DNA of 64,000 nucleotides, taken from NCBI GenBank assembly GCA_014155875.1, contig JACEFZ010025811.1:186001-250000 (forward strand), in the 5' to 3' direction. Below the pieces are notes generated by a model, which was given only the letters and a program-made list of their open reading frames with translations, ran no database searches and was not told the origin of the DNA. Position numbers and translations under genes: made by a program. Source of the DNA: Cepaea nemoralis. Lineage: Eukaryota > Mollusca > Gastropoda > Stylommatophora > Helicidae. The stretch's first letter is position 1, and each line of letters opens with the position of its first letter. Shown here piece by piece: positions 1 through 59,394 of the stretch.

Positions 1-240
1 TCTGTCCAAATGGCAGGTCAGTTTGGCGATATATTATCCTTCGGCAATTAGTTAATTCTCTTCTCCATATTTGTTTTTTTTTTAAAATTATTTCATATTA
101 TTTCGCTCAGATGCTAGCTTGGTGGTCATGGGGTTTGAATTAGCATCTTGGCGTAATTTTAAAACTGCCATTGGCTCCTAGTTCGTCGCAGCCTAAAATG
201 GCTACCAGGAAATGTCTTGGAAAATTAAGGCGGTTGCATA
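1..240. other. Unassigned A/T-rich flank
   Basis: No coding potential, recognisable repeat or RNA gene seen. It leads directly into the 43-bp satellite. Confidence 0.4.
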
Positions 241-756
241 ATATTGATCTCATCACTCCTGGAGTGCCGACTGGTCTAGTACCATATTGATCTCATCACT
301 CCTGGAGTGCCGACTGGTCTAGCACCATATTGATCTCATCACTCCTGGAGTGCCGACTGATATAGCACCATATTGATCTCATCACTCCTGGAGTGCCGAC
401 TGATATAGCACCATATTGATCTCATCACTCCTGGAGTGCCGACTGATATAGCACCATATTGATCTCATCACTCCTGGAGTGCCGACTGATATAGCACCAT
501 ATTGATCTCATCACTCCTGGAGTGCCGACTGATATAGCACCATATTGATCTCATCACTCCTGGAGTGCCGACTGATATAGCACCATATTGATCTCATCAC
601 TCCTGGAGTGCCGAATGATATAGCACCATATTGATCTCATCACTCCTGGAGTGCTGACTGATATAGCACCATATTGATCTCATCACTCCTGGAGTGCCGA
701 CTGATATAGCACCATATTGATCTCATCACTCCTGGAGTGCCGACTGATATAGCACC
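241..756. repeat. 43-bp satellite, 12 tandem copies
   Basis: Units start every 43 bp at 241, 284, 327 and on to 714. The core is ATTGATCTCATCACTCCTGG followed by AGTGCCGACTGATATAGCAC. The first two copies carry GGTCTAG in place of GATATAG; the others are nearly identical, apart from isolated changes around 614 and 653. Confidence 0.95.
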
Positions 757-777
757 ATATACCCATTATGCTTAAAG

Positions 778-1318
778 GAACCCTTTACTCACTTTACTTG
801 CTTCACTCAAGTTAATTGCTTTACTCACTTTACTTGCTTTACTCACTTTACTTACTTTGGTTGCTTTACTCGCTTTAGTTGCTTTACTCACTATAGTTGC
901 TTTACTCACTATAGTTGCTTTACTCACTATAGTTGCTTTACTCACTATAGTTGCTTTACTCACTATAGTTGCTTTACTCACTATAGTTGCTTTACTCACT
1001 ATGCTTTACTCACTATAGTTGCTTTACTCACTATAGTTGCTTTACTCACTATAGTTGCTTTACTCACTATAGTTGCTTTACTCACTATAGTTGCTTTACT
1101 CACTATAGATGCTTTACTCACTATGCTTTACTCACTATAGTTGCTTTACTCACTATAGTTGCTTTACTCACTATAGTTGCTTTACTCACTATAGTTGCTT
1201 TACTCACTATAGTTGCTTTACTCACTATAGTTGCTTTACTCACTATAGTTGCTTTACCCACTTTAGTTGCTTTACTCGCTTTAGATGCTTTACTCGCTTT
1301 AGTTGCTTTACTCACTCA
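778..1318. repeat. 18-bp satellite (TTGCTTTACTCACTATAG)n, about 30 copies
   Basis: Degenerate at both edges (CACTTTACTTGC variants) and nearly perfect in the centre. Two units have lost 4 bp, giving ATGC junctions at 1,001 and 1,123, 122 bp apart. This is 7 monomers less 4 bp. Because the monomer is a multiple of three it stays open in several frames on both strands; those frames are not genes. Confidence 0.95.
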
Positions 1319-1439
1319 CCGTGTCATTCGCCCCATGGGTTTCATGTAATGGGTTTATAGAACATTTTCTCCTTCAGTGAATTATTATTATACTCTTTGT
1401 CTTCTACATTACAACTGGCGCTGTGGCTTATGGGATATT

Positions 1440-1610
1440 CTTCTTCTTCTTTTTGTTCACTGGCTTAAACTCAAGTGTAGTCCTTACAAACCATTTAAGA
1501 ATAGTCAGGGACTGGATTTTGCGTGTGGGCTTGCTTTCCCTTTTATCGGTGTCCCTTGCCATTCAGGCGAGCCCATTCCGACTTCGGAGGTTTATGTGAT
1601 ATTGAGACAC
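1440..1610 (-). mobile_element. SINE family B, 3' part
   Basis: Shares the family-B body and tail (reverse of CTCAAGTGTAGTCC, GGCGAGCCCATTCCGACTTC) with better copies at 24.8, 32.3, 52.1 and 61.4 kb. The tRNA-like head is missing. Confidence 0.7.
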
Positions 1611-1694
1611 ACAGTTTCGTAATTCCCCGTCATACCGAGTCCAGGGTTTGAAATTAGTTGCCGGCAGTTTGTAAACTGGTTGCCTTGTGTTGAT

Positions 1695-1870
1695 ATGCAT
1701 AGTATGAGGCGACGGCTCAGGGCCGTGCTGTGCTATTATATAGAGAGGCGGCACTGAAAGGGGGTGGCATAAGCAACGAAGGAGGGGCGGCAACTCGAAG
1801 ACTTGCATCATTAAGGGGCGGCATTTCGAAGACTTGCAGCATACTGAGAAAATCTACCGTACGGCCCTGC
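1695..1870 (+). repeat. Dispersed GGGGCGGCA-type repeat
   Basis: Contains GGGGCGGCATTTCGAAGAC and GTGCTATTATATAGAGAGGCG. A relative lies in opposite orientation at about 34,500-34,665. Class unknown. Confidence 0.55.
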
Positions 1871-1927
1871 GTCGGCTGTTCAGAAAGCAAATATAAACTA
1901 CTGAACTAATATTGCTTAGTAAATCAC

Positions 1928-2170
1928 AAAGCCTGCTCAGTGGTGAAGGGGTTACGGACGCGGTTCGTGATCCCGCACACCTGCATTCGAAAGATAGCTG
2001 CGTGCGATTTGGCAGCAGACCGCGTCGCGTTGGTTTTTTACGAAATGGTATGTGTGCCGGTAGTTCAGAAAGCATTGGCAAACTACTAAACGTAAACTAG
2101 CCAAGAGATCACAACAGTAACATATGCTGGTGTTGACTCCAACGTCCTGTAAAGGATATGAAACTAACAA
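1928..2170 (+). mobile_element. SINE family A
   Basis: tRNA-derived SINE with head GGTGAAGGGGTTACGGACGC and box B-like ATTCGAAAG. The body holds GGCAAACTACTAAACG and the end is CCTGTAAAGGATATG. About 240 bp, the size of other full copies. Confidence 0.8.
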
Positions 2171-2424
2171 ACCACAAACATTGAATAAATGGGGGTTAAT
2201 TGCGATTTCGATTTCACCATTACCCCTACCCCCTTCAACCTTAAAGAGAAGTTATATTAGGGTCCATCCCCGGCTCAAATTAATAATCCTGTGACTGAGT
2301 CAGCCATAATTAGCTTGTGATCACGGTTTGACCTACACAGGTCCTGTAAAGGATGTGCAACTGATTTATACGATACAGGATCATATAGTTACATAAATTT
2401 ATTATATTTACTTAATTACAAACA

Positions 2425-2648
2425 CTTTGGTTAACTTAATTGTTCTATCAATAAAGTATATAAATGAAAGGAGCCTAATTGTTCATTGAATAAACTATAT
2501 AAAAGAAGGAAGGCAAATTGTTCATACAATAATTCATATAAATGAATGGAGGCAACTTGTTCATTGAATAAAGTATGTAAATTAAGGAAGCCCAATTGTT
2601 CACTAAATGAAGTATATAAATGAAGGGAAGCAAATTGTTCATTTAGTG

Positions 2649-2732
<84 letters not shown>

Positions 2733-2825
2733 GAAGGTAAATTGTTCATTGAATAAAGTATATAAATTAAGGGAGGCAAATTGTTCATTGAATAAAGTAT
2801 ATAAATGAAAGGAACCCAATTGAGC
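2425..2825. repeat. 39-bp A/T-rich minisatellite with internal (AT)n
   Basis: About ten copies of a unit containing AATTGTTCATTGAATAAAG and TATATAAATGAAAGGAGGC. At 2,649-2,729 an (AT)40 run has expanded from the TATATAA part of one unit. Confidence 0.85.
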
Positions 2826-2834
2826 TGTTAATCT

Positions 2835-3000
2835 TCAGATTCGCTGATGGCGAGGTAGGCGGTTCAACCCCCACACCGGCAATGGGTGGACTTTAACACT
2901 GACTACGTGTTCAAAAAGCAATGGCAAACTACTGAACATTCAACGGCTCAGGAAATCAACCTAGGGTTGATCTCAGCGTTCTGCAAAAAACACGCAACAT
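2835..3000 (+). mobile_element. SINE debris (family B head joined to family A body)
   Basis: 2,835-2,895 resembles the family B box B region (GGCGGTTCAACCCC). It is followed by family A body sequence (AGCAATGGCAAACTACTGAAC). Degenerate. Confidence 0.5.
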
Positions 3001-3104
3001 TTTCTTTTTCTTTTTCTTTCGTTCGCTTGAAGTATGTCTATAACTGCAATGTTGTTACTTGTATGAATTTAATTGTCTTTTTTATCCACTCAGCGGTCCA
3101 TTAG

Positions 3105-3620
3105 AGTTTATCTTCCACTGCCGTCTCTCTGGGCCAGAAGGTTTGCCTAGACATGTTATAATTTGGGCAGTCTTGGAGTATGTGCTCTGCTATCTGCGAC
3201 GCCAATCTACACGTGCACATGGCTGATTCACCCATCTTCAATTGTGTATACATGTGGTCGCGTAATCTATTGTGTCCTGTTCTGAGACCCAGAATAATGA
3301 CTTGTTATGGACACTCCATAATGTGGTGGTCATCCTGAGCAGGTTTTGGTGGCTTTCTGACTGATTTGATCATTCTTTTCTTATGGTGGTATGTAACGAG
3401 CACATCAGGCTGTTCTTCATTTGCTCCATCCTTAGCCAATCGATCAGCTCTGTCGTTTCCAGGTATTCCACAGTGGGACGGTATCCACTGTATGGTGACC
3501 TTATGCTGACTGCTAAGTTCAGAAAGTAGTGTCCTTAGTACTGGCAATTTCTCAGAGAAGGAGCGCCTCGAGTATTGATTTTGCATCTGTCAATAGTACC
3601 ACAGGTTGTGTACGCAACAT
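3105..3620 (-). mobile_element. LINE fragment, RNase H domain
   Basis: Minus-strand reading gives RNase H residues VTIQWIPSHCGIPGNDRADR. Downstream comes NRLRDHMYTQLKMGES and a CTCRLASQIAEH...CP tail, typical of the C-terminus of RNase H-bearing non-LTR elements. One stop at 3,305 and a 5' truncation; non-functional. Confidence 0.8.
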
Positions 3621-3639
3621 ATTAGTTCTGCCTTCTGGC

Positions 3640-4000
3640 TAAGATCAAAGTATAGTCATCTGCACTTGATCTTGCCAGGGCCACCAGCAGCGGCGGTCAC
3701 CTGAGTGGCACACAGGGACCTGGGGACCTCGTGGGGCGGCTCTGGCCCCCTAGGGAACCGCGAGCCATTATTTTAAAAAGAGGGTGAATAGGTTAGCATC
3801 TGTTTGGCCATCTTGCCTCTCATAAAGTCTGCTAGTACCGCTGTACGAGGCTTGGGTCGTGCCCGGGGTTATGTCGTCCAGAAAACATCCCGTGGATATG
3901 AACTGCGGGACATCGTCGGCAAGCAAAGGCACTAGCGATAACGCTACTGCATCTCATAAATGTTTTATATGTGCATACACAACAGTAATATATTCATAAT
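3640..4000. other. Unassigned, locally G/C-rich
   Basis: More G/C-rich than its surroundings (3,660-3,765). No domain or known repeat recognised. Possibly the remnant of a LINE 5' region. Confidence 0.3.
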
Positions 4001-4001
4001 A

Positions 4002-4086
<85 letters not shown>

Positions 4087-4171
4087 ATAATAACTAACAC
4101 ACACGCGCGCGCGCACGCACGCACACACACACACACACACACAAAGAGAGACACACACGCACACACACACA
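4001..4171. repeat. Compound microsatellite (TA)n then (CA/CG)n
   Basis: (TA)41 at about 4,003-4,084 followed after a short gap by alternating CA/CG/CACG at 4,097-4,171. Confidence 0.95.
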
Positions 4172-4189
4172 AGTTGCCTGTCTCACGCC

Positions 4190-4345
4190 CCGAAGGTTGT
4201 GGGTTCGATTCTGGATTATGTCATTGGGTTCACTAGTACAGTTTTCTCTGAGACTCCTGGGGGTCGTCGTTGGAGCTATGGAGTTTGTGCTTTGTGCGAC
4301 GCTGTAGGCAGGCCGCGGCGCGGAAAGTGATCGAGCCATATGGGA
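4190..4345 (+). mobile_element. SINE family C (partial)
   Basis: Head GAAGGTTGTGGGTTCGATTC (box B) with downstream GAGACTCCTGGGGGTCGTC and GAGCCATATGGGAT, shared with copies at 25.6 and 55.2 kb. Confidence 0.7.
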
Positions 4346-4357
4346 TTTCAGACAAAA

Positions 4358-4582
4358 GATTAGTTGCAGTCAACACCGGCATTGTTAGCTGTTGTGATCT
4401 CTTGACATGTTTACGTTCAGTAGTTTGCCATTGCTTTCTGAACGACCGGCACCCATACCCCCCCCCCCCAAAAAAAAAAAAACCAACGCAGCGCAGTCTG
4501 TTGCTAAAATAGCGTGCAACTGTGTTTCCAACGCGGGTATGCGGGATCATGAACTGCGTGGGTAACTGCTTCTCCACGGAGC
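4358..4582 (-). mobile_element. SINE family A
   Basis: Minus-orientation copy: reverse of the GGCAAACTACTGAACG core at about 4,420, ending with the tRNA-like head near 4,580 (CTTCTCCACGGAG). A C/A homopolymer pair (4,460-4,482) interrupts it. Confidence 0.8.
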
Positions 4583-4739
4583 CGGAATATGGGATAAAAC
4601 CCGGTAAAATAACGTGGATCCTCTGACCTTTAAAACACTTTTGTAAAGAAAACTACACACACACATACATACATATTGATGTGTCTATTCTATACATGTA
4701 TAAAACAAAACAAAAAATATGTATGTGTATGTGTGTGAG

Positions 4740-4913
4740 GAAGAAGAAGAAGAAGAAGAAGAAGAAGAAGAAGAAGAAGAAGAAGAAGAAGAAGAAGAAG
4801 AAGAAGAAGAAGAAGAAGAAGAAGAAGAAGAAGAAGAAGAAGAAGAAGAAGAAGAAGAAGAAGAAGAAGAAGAAGAAGAAGAAGAAGAAGAAGAAGAAGA
4901 AGAAGAAGAAGAA
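4740..4913. repeat. (GAA)58 triplet repeat
   Basis: 174 nt of uninterrupted GAA on the plus strand (TTC in the sense of the PTCHD-like gene), about 160 bp beyond that gene's stop codon, so possibly in its 3' untranslated region. The long Glu/Lys/Ser/Leu/Phe frames through it are artefacts. Confidence 0.97.
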
Positions 4914-5076
4914 TACAGAGGAGAAGTTGAAGGAAAGGGTGAGAACATATAGGATATTTGTAACTTGCATGCAATGTTAAAAGAATCACAGTTGTTTTCA
5001 CATACTCTAATGTGTACTTCATACCCAGTGGTTGGGATATATACACTTGCAATCAGTGTTATAGTGCATTGTGTTA

Positions 5077-54088
<49,012 letters not shown>

Positions 54089-54212
54089 CTTGAACCCTGG
54101 AACACAGTGGCAAAGTACTGGTAATACATGTCAATAAAAGTTACCAAACTATAAACAATTCCCAATGGTATTCATTGTAGGAGGGAATGACTATACAATT
54201 TATATTGCATTC

Positions 54213-54447
54213 CCAGGCGCCTCTATGGCGAAGTGGTGATGAATGCAATTCGTAATCACGCATACCGCTGTTCGAAACACAGCCGCGGGCGATTTGGCAG
54301 CAGATCGCTTTGCGTTAGTTTTCTTACCATGGTATAAGCGCCGGTCGCTCAGAAGGCAATGGCAAACTACTGAACGTAAAAGTTGCCAAGAAATCACAGT
54401 CAAAAAATGCTGGTGTTGACTGCGACGTCCTTAAAGGATATACAACT
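54213..54447 (+). mobile_element. SINE family A, full length (best copy)
   Basis: GCCTCTATGGCGAAGTGGTG (box A TGGCGAAGTGG), CCGCTGTTCGAAACACAG (box B), GGCGATTTGGCAGCAGATCG, GGCAATGGCAAACTACTGAA, TTGCCAAGAAATCACAG, and the end GTCCTTAAAGGATATACAAC. It lies about 125 bp upstream of the PTCHD-like start codon, in antisense. Confidence 0.9.
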
Positions 54448-54477
54448 ATCTATTTAAACTTATTGTAACATAAACAA

Positions 54478-54486
54478 CCACTACTG

Positions 54487-54545
<59 letters not shown>

Positions 54546-54570
54546 GCTACTACTACTACTACTACTATTA
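54478..54570. repeat. (CTA)n triplet repeat
   Basis: About 30 CTA/ACT units with two CTG interruptions. Confidence 0.95.
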
Positions 54571-54574
54571 ACCA

Positions 54575-55195
54575 CCACAACCATTACCACAATCACAATA
54601 AATAATCACAACGGTAGTAAAATATAGGTAGTCACCTGAGAGTATTCCGAGGCAGGTGTCTCAAATCCGGACTGCCCCTGGCTGTTATACCCGAACACCG
54701 AGCGGGAGTTGTTGTACATCGAGGTGCTGTTGACGGTACAGCATCAATGAACTGGCAAGTGGGTCGCAGAGATGTTATCGAACTGGGCGACGTATGTTTC
54801 TGGAGAAAAACACCTTTCATTGCATGAAATCCTATAACGAGCAATGCTCGGTTATCCGTGGTTGAAATACGATTATAATATGCACTCTAACCTTTTGTTC
54901 CGTGTATGTCTTGCCTACCATCTCATACCCGCCGAAGTTGGCAATTGTATTTGTCTAGAAACTAGTTCGTTTGCACATGCTCGAATACGTCTATTGAACA
55001 AAAGGTATAATTTCTGTGTTTACAAGCTCGGTAGGGTGTTCACTGTTCAAGGTTGGGAAAGAAAAGCTGCATGCAATTGTAATTTCTTGTACGGTGTTGT
55101 ATAAATCCTAGTAGACTCCGCATAAGTTGACATTACTATGAGCTGTCTGGTTATGTGACAAGAAATACATTCCGGGTACTGATTGGCTCTGATAT
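54575..55195. other. Upstream sequence, nothing recognised
   Basis: No TATA-type promoter, exon or repeat could be supported. 54,630-54,830 is G/C-richer and could contain upstream exon or promoter sequence of the PTCHD-like gene, which is unproven. Confidence 0.3.
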
Positions 55196-55204
55196 AAGTA
55201 GGGA

Positions 55205-55440
55205 GTATTTGTGGCGAAGTGGCTATGCCGCTTCGAAGGTTGTGGGTTCTAGTTTAGCCTACGTCTTTCGGTTCACGAGCGGAATTTTCTGGCTGACTCA
55301 TGAGGGTCGTCATTTGAGCTACCGAGTTCGTGCTTTGTTCGACGTTTTCGACAGGCCGTCCTGCGGAAAGAGACAGCGCCATATGGGATATAAGCCGGTA
55401 CAATGAAGTCGATCCTTTGAGTCGAGCCTTTTCAACCTTT
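55205..55440 (+). mobile_element. SINE family C, full length
   Basis: Forward copy: TTGTGGCGAAGTGGCTATGC (box A), AGGTTGTGGGTTCTAGTT (box B, mutated), ACTCATGAGGGTCGTCATTT, GAGTTCGTGCTTTGTTCGAC and GCGCCATATGGGATATAAGC. Confidence 0.87.
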
Positions 55441-55544
55441 TAAACATTGAAACCTTTAAAATGATATAAGTAGAGGAGAGAAAAAAACAGATTAGGGAGC
55501 ACACTAAACAACATAATAATTGAAAGCTATATTGGCTATAGCCG

Positions 55545-55765
55545 TCTCCCTGGTCTAGGGGTTATACGACTTTCTCCGTAATCCCCTATACTCTCGTCAG
55601 TGGCGTGAAGTGCGTGAGAATCGGTAGCGATTCTCTCCGCATCGGTAACTTACGGGGTATGTGAGCCGGTCGCTCAGAAAACAATGGCAAACTACTGAGC
55701 GTAATCTTGCCAATAAATCAACAATCAGCTGAAATATGATGATGTTGACAGCGATGGCCTTACAC
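55545..55765 (+). mobile_element. SINE with family A body and a different tRNA-like head
   Basis: The head CTCCCTGGTCTAGGGGTTAT has a box A-like TGGTCTAGGGG but no TGGCGAAGTGG. The body from about 55,660 is family A (CAATGGCAAACTACTGAGCG, CTTGCCAATAAATCA). It joins the LINE 3' end at 55,766. Confidence 0.75.
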
Positions 55766-56430
55766 ACATCTTTGTATCGTAGTAGAGGCCGACCCTGAGA
55801 TCTCTTACCCATCTGTAATTCACCAAAAAAGATATCCTTTGGTATTCTACCATCATCCATCCTCCTAAGATGTCCTATCCATCTAAGTCTACGAAGACTG
55901 AGCATGGAATAAACTGTCACACAACCTGATCTTTCCAATACTTCAGTATTTGTGATTTTGTCTTGCCACTTAATACCAAGAATTCTTCGCAGACACCGCA
56001 TATGAAAGCTGTTTAAATTGTTCTCTTGGTGTGAGTAAGTTGTCCAGGTTTCACTGCCATAGAGAAGAGTACTAAGGACACAGGCTTGATAGACAAGGAC
56101 TTTTGTTTTGGCAGTAAGCTTCCTGTTCTCCCAGACTCTTTTTCTTAACCTGTTCATTGTTGTTGCTGCCTTACCAATCCGGATGTTGATTTCCTGATCG
56201 AGGGATAATTTGCTATTTACCACTGATCCTAGATATGTAAAATGGTCTACTATCTCTACTATCTCTATCCCTATATATATAGGGATCAGTATCAGGCGGC
56301 CTTCACCAGATGTGTTCTCTTTCTCTAACAGATTCCCCGACAGTGACGAGGAAGTTCTACACTGGGTTTGATGGAGTTCCACTCTGAGTAAGAAGAACAT
56401 CAAATGAACATTCACTTTATTTTATAAGAT
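55766..56430 (-). mobile_element. LINE C-terminal fragment
   Basis: Long open minus frame: EIVEIVDHFTYLGSVVNSKL, IRIGKAATTMNRLRKRVWEN, LYGSETWTTYSHQENNLN, FHMRCLRRILGIKWQDKI, LRRLRWIGHLRRMDDGRIPK and GKRSQGRPLLRYKDVCK. This is the RT thumb/tail of an RTE/CFDP2-type LINE, and it is well preserved over more than 200 codons. Confidence 0.9.
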
Positions 56431-56434
56431 GAAT

Positions 56435-57240
56435 AAATACACAGAGGGAAATGTAGTCAGCACTGTTTATACTGGGCCTAGGATCCAGAGGGTTCATACG
56501 AACCTGGCTCAGTTGAGAAAAACATTATAAACGATTCTTTTGCAATAGGGATTCACCCAGGTTGGGTGATACTCGTTTCTTCACCACATACCACTGAACA
56601 CTAGTGAGTAGAAAAGAACATTGAACATGGCGTTCTCGTGGAATAATTTAGTCCAGTGAAGAAGTACTTTAGAACCGTTTGTGTGTGACAATCTAGAACA
56701 ATGGATTAGAACAAGTGTGAGACCTGTGACATTGAAACCTAGTTTTCACGGTACAGAGATCCGTACTTATCTGAGTCATAGGGACCTTAGTCTTTACCGT
56801 GAGTGACAGATCCATGATTAATGTTAAACGATAAATATTTTCGGAGGATCATGCAATAGTAGATACCCGAGTAAGTCAACGCCTGGAAGAAGAGACGCAT
56901 CAATGGGTGAGGTCTTCATGTACTAAGCTATCATGCTGTGGCGTACCCTTGCTATGATGATGATCTGACTTGGCTCCTGATCACTGGTCTGATTCTACAT
57001 ACACATTAGCATATTCGACACACATTCTACACATTACACACACACACTTCTCACACACATACTCTTTGCTTTAATAAATTATTTGTTGTATTTATTTGTT
57101 AAAGTTAGAGTTGTTGAGTATGTTGTGTTGGGGAAGAATGAGAGGGGACATGATCCAGGGGCGAGTGAGAGTGAGAAAGAGGTGTCTACGGACTGACGGA
57201 GTATTGTGGACGGAGTCTGGTGGTTTCTCTAGGACAATAA
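56435..57240. other. Unassigned upstream sequence
   Basis: No coding or repeat signature. 57,020-57,055 has short CACACA runs. Confidence 0.35.
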
Positions 57241-57244
57241 TATT

Positions 57245-59250
57245 GGGTTAATAAAAATGTGGGTGTTGATTCCCCTCACTCCAGGGACGACACTAAAGTA
57301 ATAAAGAATTACTGCGACACTAGCAAAGAAGTATTACCGGAGAGAGGCAAAATAGCTAAGAAAAAATGGATGAATGCAGAAATCTTAAAACTGATGGACA
57401 AAAGAAAACAGAGTAAAAATGACAAACAAGACTACGCTAAGATAAATAAAGAAATAAAAGATAAATGTGGGAAGGCTAAAGAAAGTTGGTTAAACGAGCA
57501 ATGCAAAAAAATTGAATTAAATTCCATTAATGATACAAAAAATATGTACGGACAAATCAGTGAGCTTACAGGAAGAAAAATAAGAATAAATACAGGGTGT
57601 TTGAAATCAAAAACAGGAAAGATATTATTAGAGGAAGGTGCTATAATGAAGAGGTGGAATGAGTATACAAGAGAATTATATGACGGAGAAAGGGAAGAAT
57701 TAACAGAAGATAGTAACTTAGAAGGTCCACCTATTCTGAAAGAAGAAGTCGCTGACGCTATGAAACGTATGAAGAAAGGAAAAACAGCTGGGCCAGATGA
57801 AATCACAATAGAAGAATTAGAAGTGTTGGGAGAATTTGGAGTAGATATATTAACCAAAATGTTGAATGATATTTACATAGTGGATATTTACCCAGTGATA
57901 TGCTGAAATCTGTATTTATAGCTATACCAAAAAGACAGGAGCAATTGATTGTGAAGATTTTCGTACAATTAACCTCATAAACCATATCACTAAGCTTCTA
58001 CTCAGAATCATAATGAGAAGAAACTAAAATAAAATAAAAATGGAAATTAGTGAAGAACAGTATGGATTTGTGGAAAGAAAGGGCGCAAACAATGCAATTT
58101 ATACATTACGGACACTAATAGAAAGGTCAATAGAGAAACAGAGAGACATATATTTGTGCTTCATAGATTATACTAAGGCATTTGATAAAGTAAAACATGA
58201 TGAACTGATTAAAATGTTGGAAGATATCAACATTGATGGAAAAGATTTAAGAATAATAAAGAATGTTTACTGGAACCAAGTAGCAGCAATTAAAATGGGA
58301 AATAAAGAGGGTAGTTACTAACAGATAAAGCTAGGAGTACGACAGGGGTGTGTCTTGTCACCAGATCTTTTCTCCCTGTATAGCGAAGTAATAATGAGAG
58401 AGATCAAAGAGATGCCAGGAATACTAGTTGGAGGTTATAATATAAATAATATACGCTATGCAGATGACACAGTATTGGTGGCGGATAATTCAACAGACCT
58501 ACAGCAATTATTAGACGATGTAGTAACAGAGAGTTTAAGGAAAGGACTCTCCTTGAATATCAAGAAAACAGTAACAATGGTAATATCAAAGAAAATGGTG
58601 ACACCAAAATGTGACATAGAAATAGAAGGAAAAATCCTTAACCAAGTGGATAATTTTAGATACCTAGGGGCATTTATAACATCAGATGGAAGATGTACAA
58701 CAGAGATTAGGAGCAGAATAGGGCAGGCAAACGCCGCATTTCAGAAAATGAAGAGTATCTTGTGCAATAAGTCACTATCACTGAATGTAAGAAAGAGAGT
58801 GCTGAAATGCTATGTAGAACCAGTTTTACTGTATGGCAGTGAATCTTAGAATATAAATGAACAAATTAAGAAGAAATTAGAAGCAACAGAGATGTGGTTC
58901 CTGAGACGAATGTTGCGAATTCCTTGGACTGCCAGAGTAACTAACGATGACTGCCTGAAACAGGCTAATGAAACTAGAACATTATTTACAACAATAAGAC
59001 AGAGACAAACATCTTTCTTCGGTCACGTGATGAGAAGAGAGGCATTGGAGAACATCGTAACAACTGGAAAGATCGAGGGGAAGAGAGGCAGAGGCAGACC
59101 AAGAGAAATGATGCTGGATGGATTGAGACGGTGGGATGGAGGAATATCAGCAGCAGAGTTGATCCAGAAAACCAAAGACCGAGATCTGTGGAGAGCCATG
59201 AACGCCTACGCCAGCTGGCACGGCACTTGATGATGATGATGATGATGATA
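57245..59250 (+). mobile_element. RTE-like LINE, 5' truncated, with (GAT)n 3' tail
   Basis: About 2 kb spanning the post-endonuclease linker, RT and C-terminal tail, ending in GATGATGATG at 59,228-59,249. It is the best-preserved member of the family whose 3' ends recur at 6.4, 12.9, 28.9, 35.4, 39.9, 50.3 and 60.3 kb. Confidence 0.93.
57259..59230 (+). pseudogene. RTE-like LINE reverse transcriptase, broken at four points
   Basis: Frames in order: 57,259-57,906 (linker with KKKWMNAEILKLMDKRKQS and the RT start MKKGKTAGPDEITIE), 58,040-58,321 (CFIDYTKAFDKVKHDEL), 58,355-58,849 (GVRQGCVLSPDLF across the break, then NNIRYADDTVLVADN, DNFRYLGAFITSDGRC, CYVEPVLLYGSES) and 58,892-59,230 (MWFLRRMLRIPWTARV, TSFFGHVMRREALENIV, GKIEGKRGRGRPREM, RDLWRAMNAYASWHGT). 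Breaks lie near 57,900, 58,025, 58,320 (TAA) and 58,849 (TAG). The YADD box is intact. Confidence 0.92.
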
Positions 59251-59281
<31 letters not shown>

Positions 59282-59310
59282 AAGAGAGAAAGAGAGAAAG
59301 AGAGAGAGAA
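59250..59310. repeat. (TG)n and (GAGA)n microsatellite after the LINE tail
   Basis: TGTG run at 59,251-59,280 followed by GAGAGAAAGA-type sequence. Confidence 0.9.
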
Positions 59311-59394
59311 AATAAACGAATAAAAGTGACTGCAGCAAGTTAAGAAATCTCCAATGAATCAACAATTGCAGACTGTTATTACCCTAGAGATAAT

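Noticed and set aside
241..756. CRISPR-like appearance of regularly spaced repeats
   Set aside because: Units are contiguous 43-mers with no variable spacers, in a eukaryotic genome.
987..1349. Repeated CFTHYS / LLTIVA frames suggesting a repetitive secreted protein
   Set aside because: The 18-bp satellite monomer has a length divisible by three, and the complementary strand is equally open.
4681..4980. Long poly-Lys, poly-Glu, poly-Ser, poly-Leu and poly-Phe open frames on both strands
   Set aside because: All are frames through the (GAA)58 repeat with no start context, family or splice signals.
54213..54290. Functional tRNA gene
   Set aside because: A and B boxes are present, but the sequence does not fold into a complete cloverleaf and continues into a SINE body; the same holds for the heads at 25.8, 35.3 and 55.2 kb.
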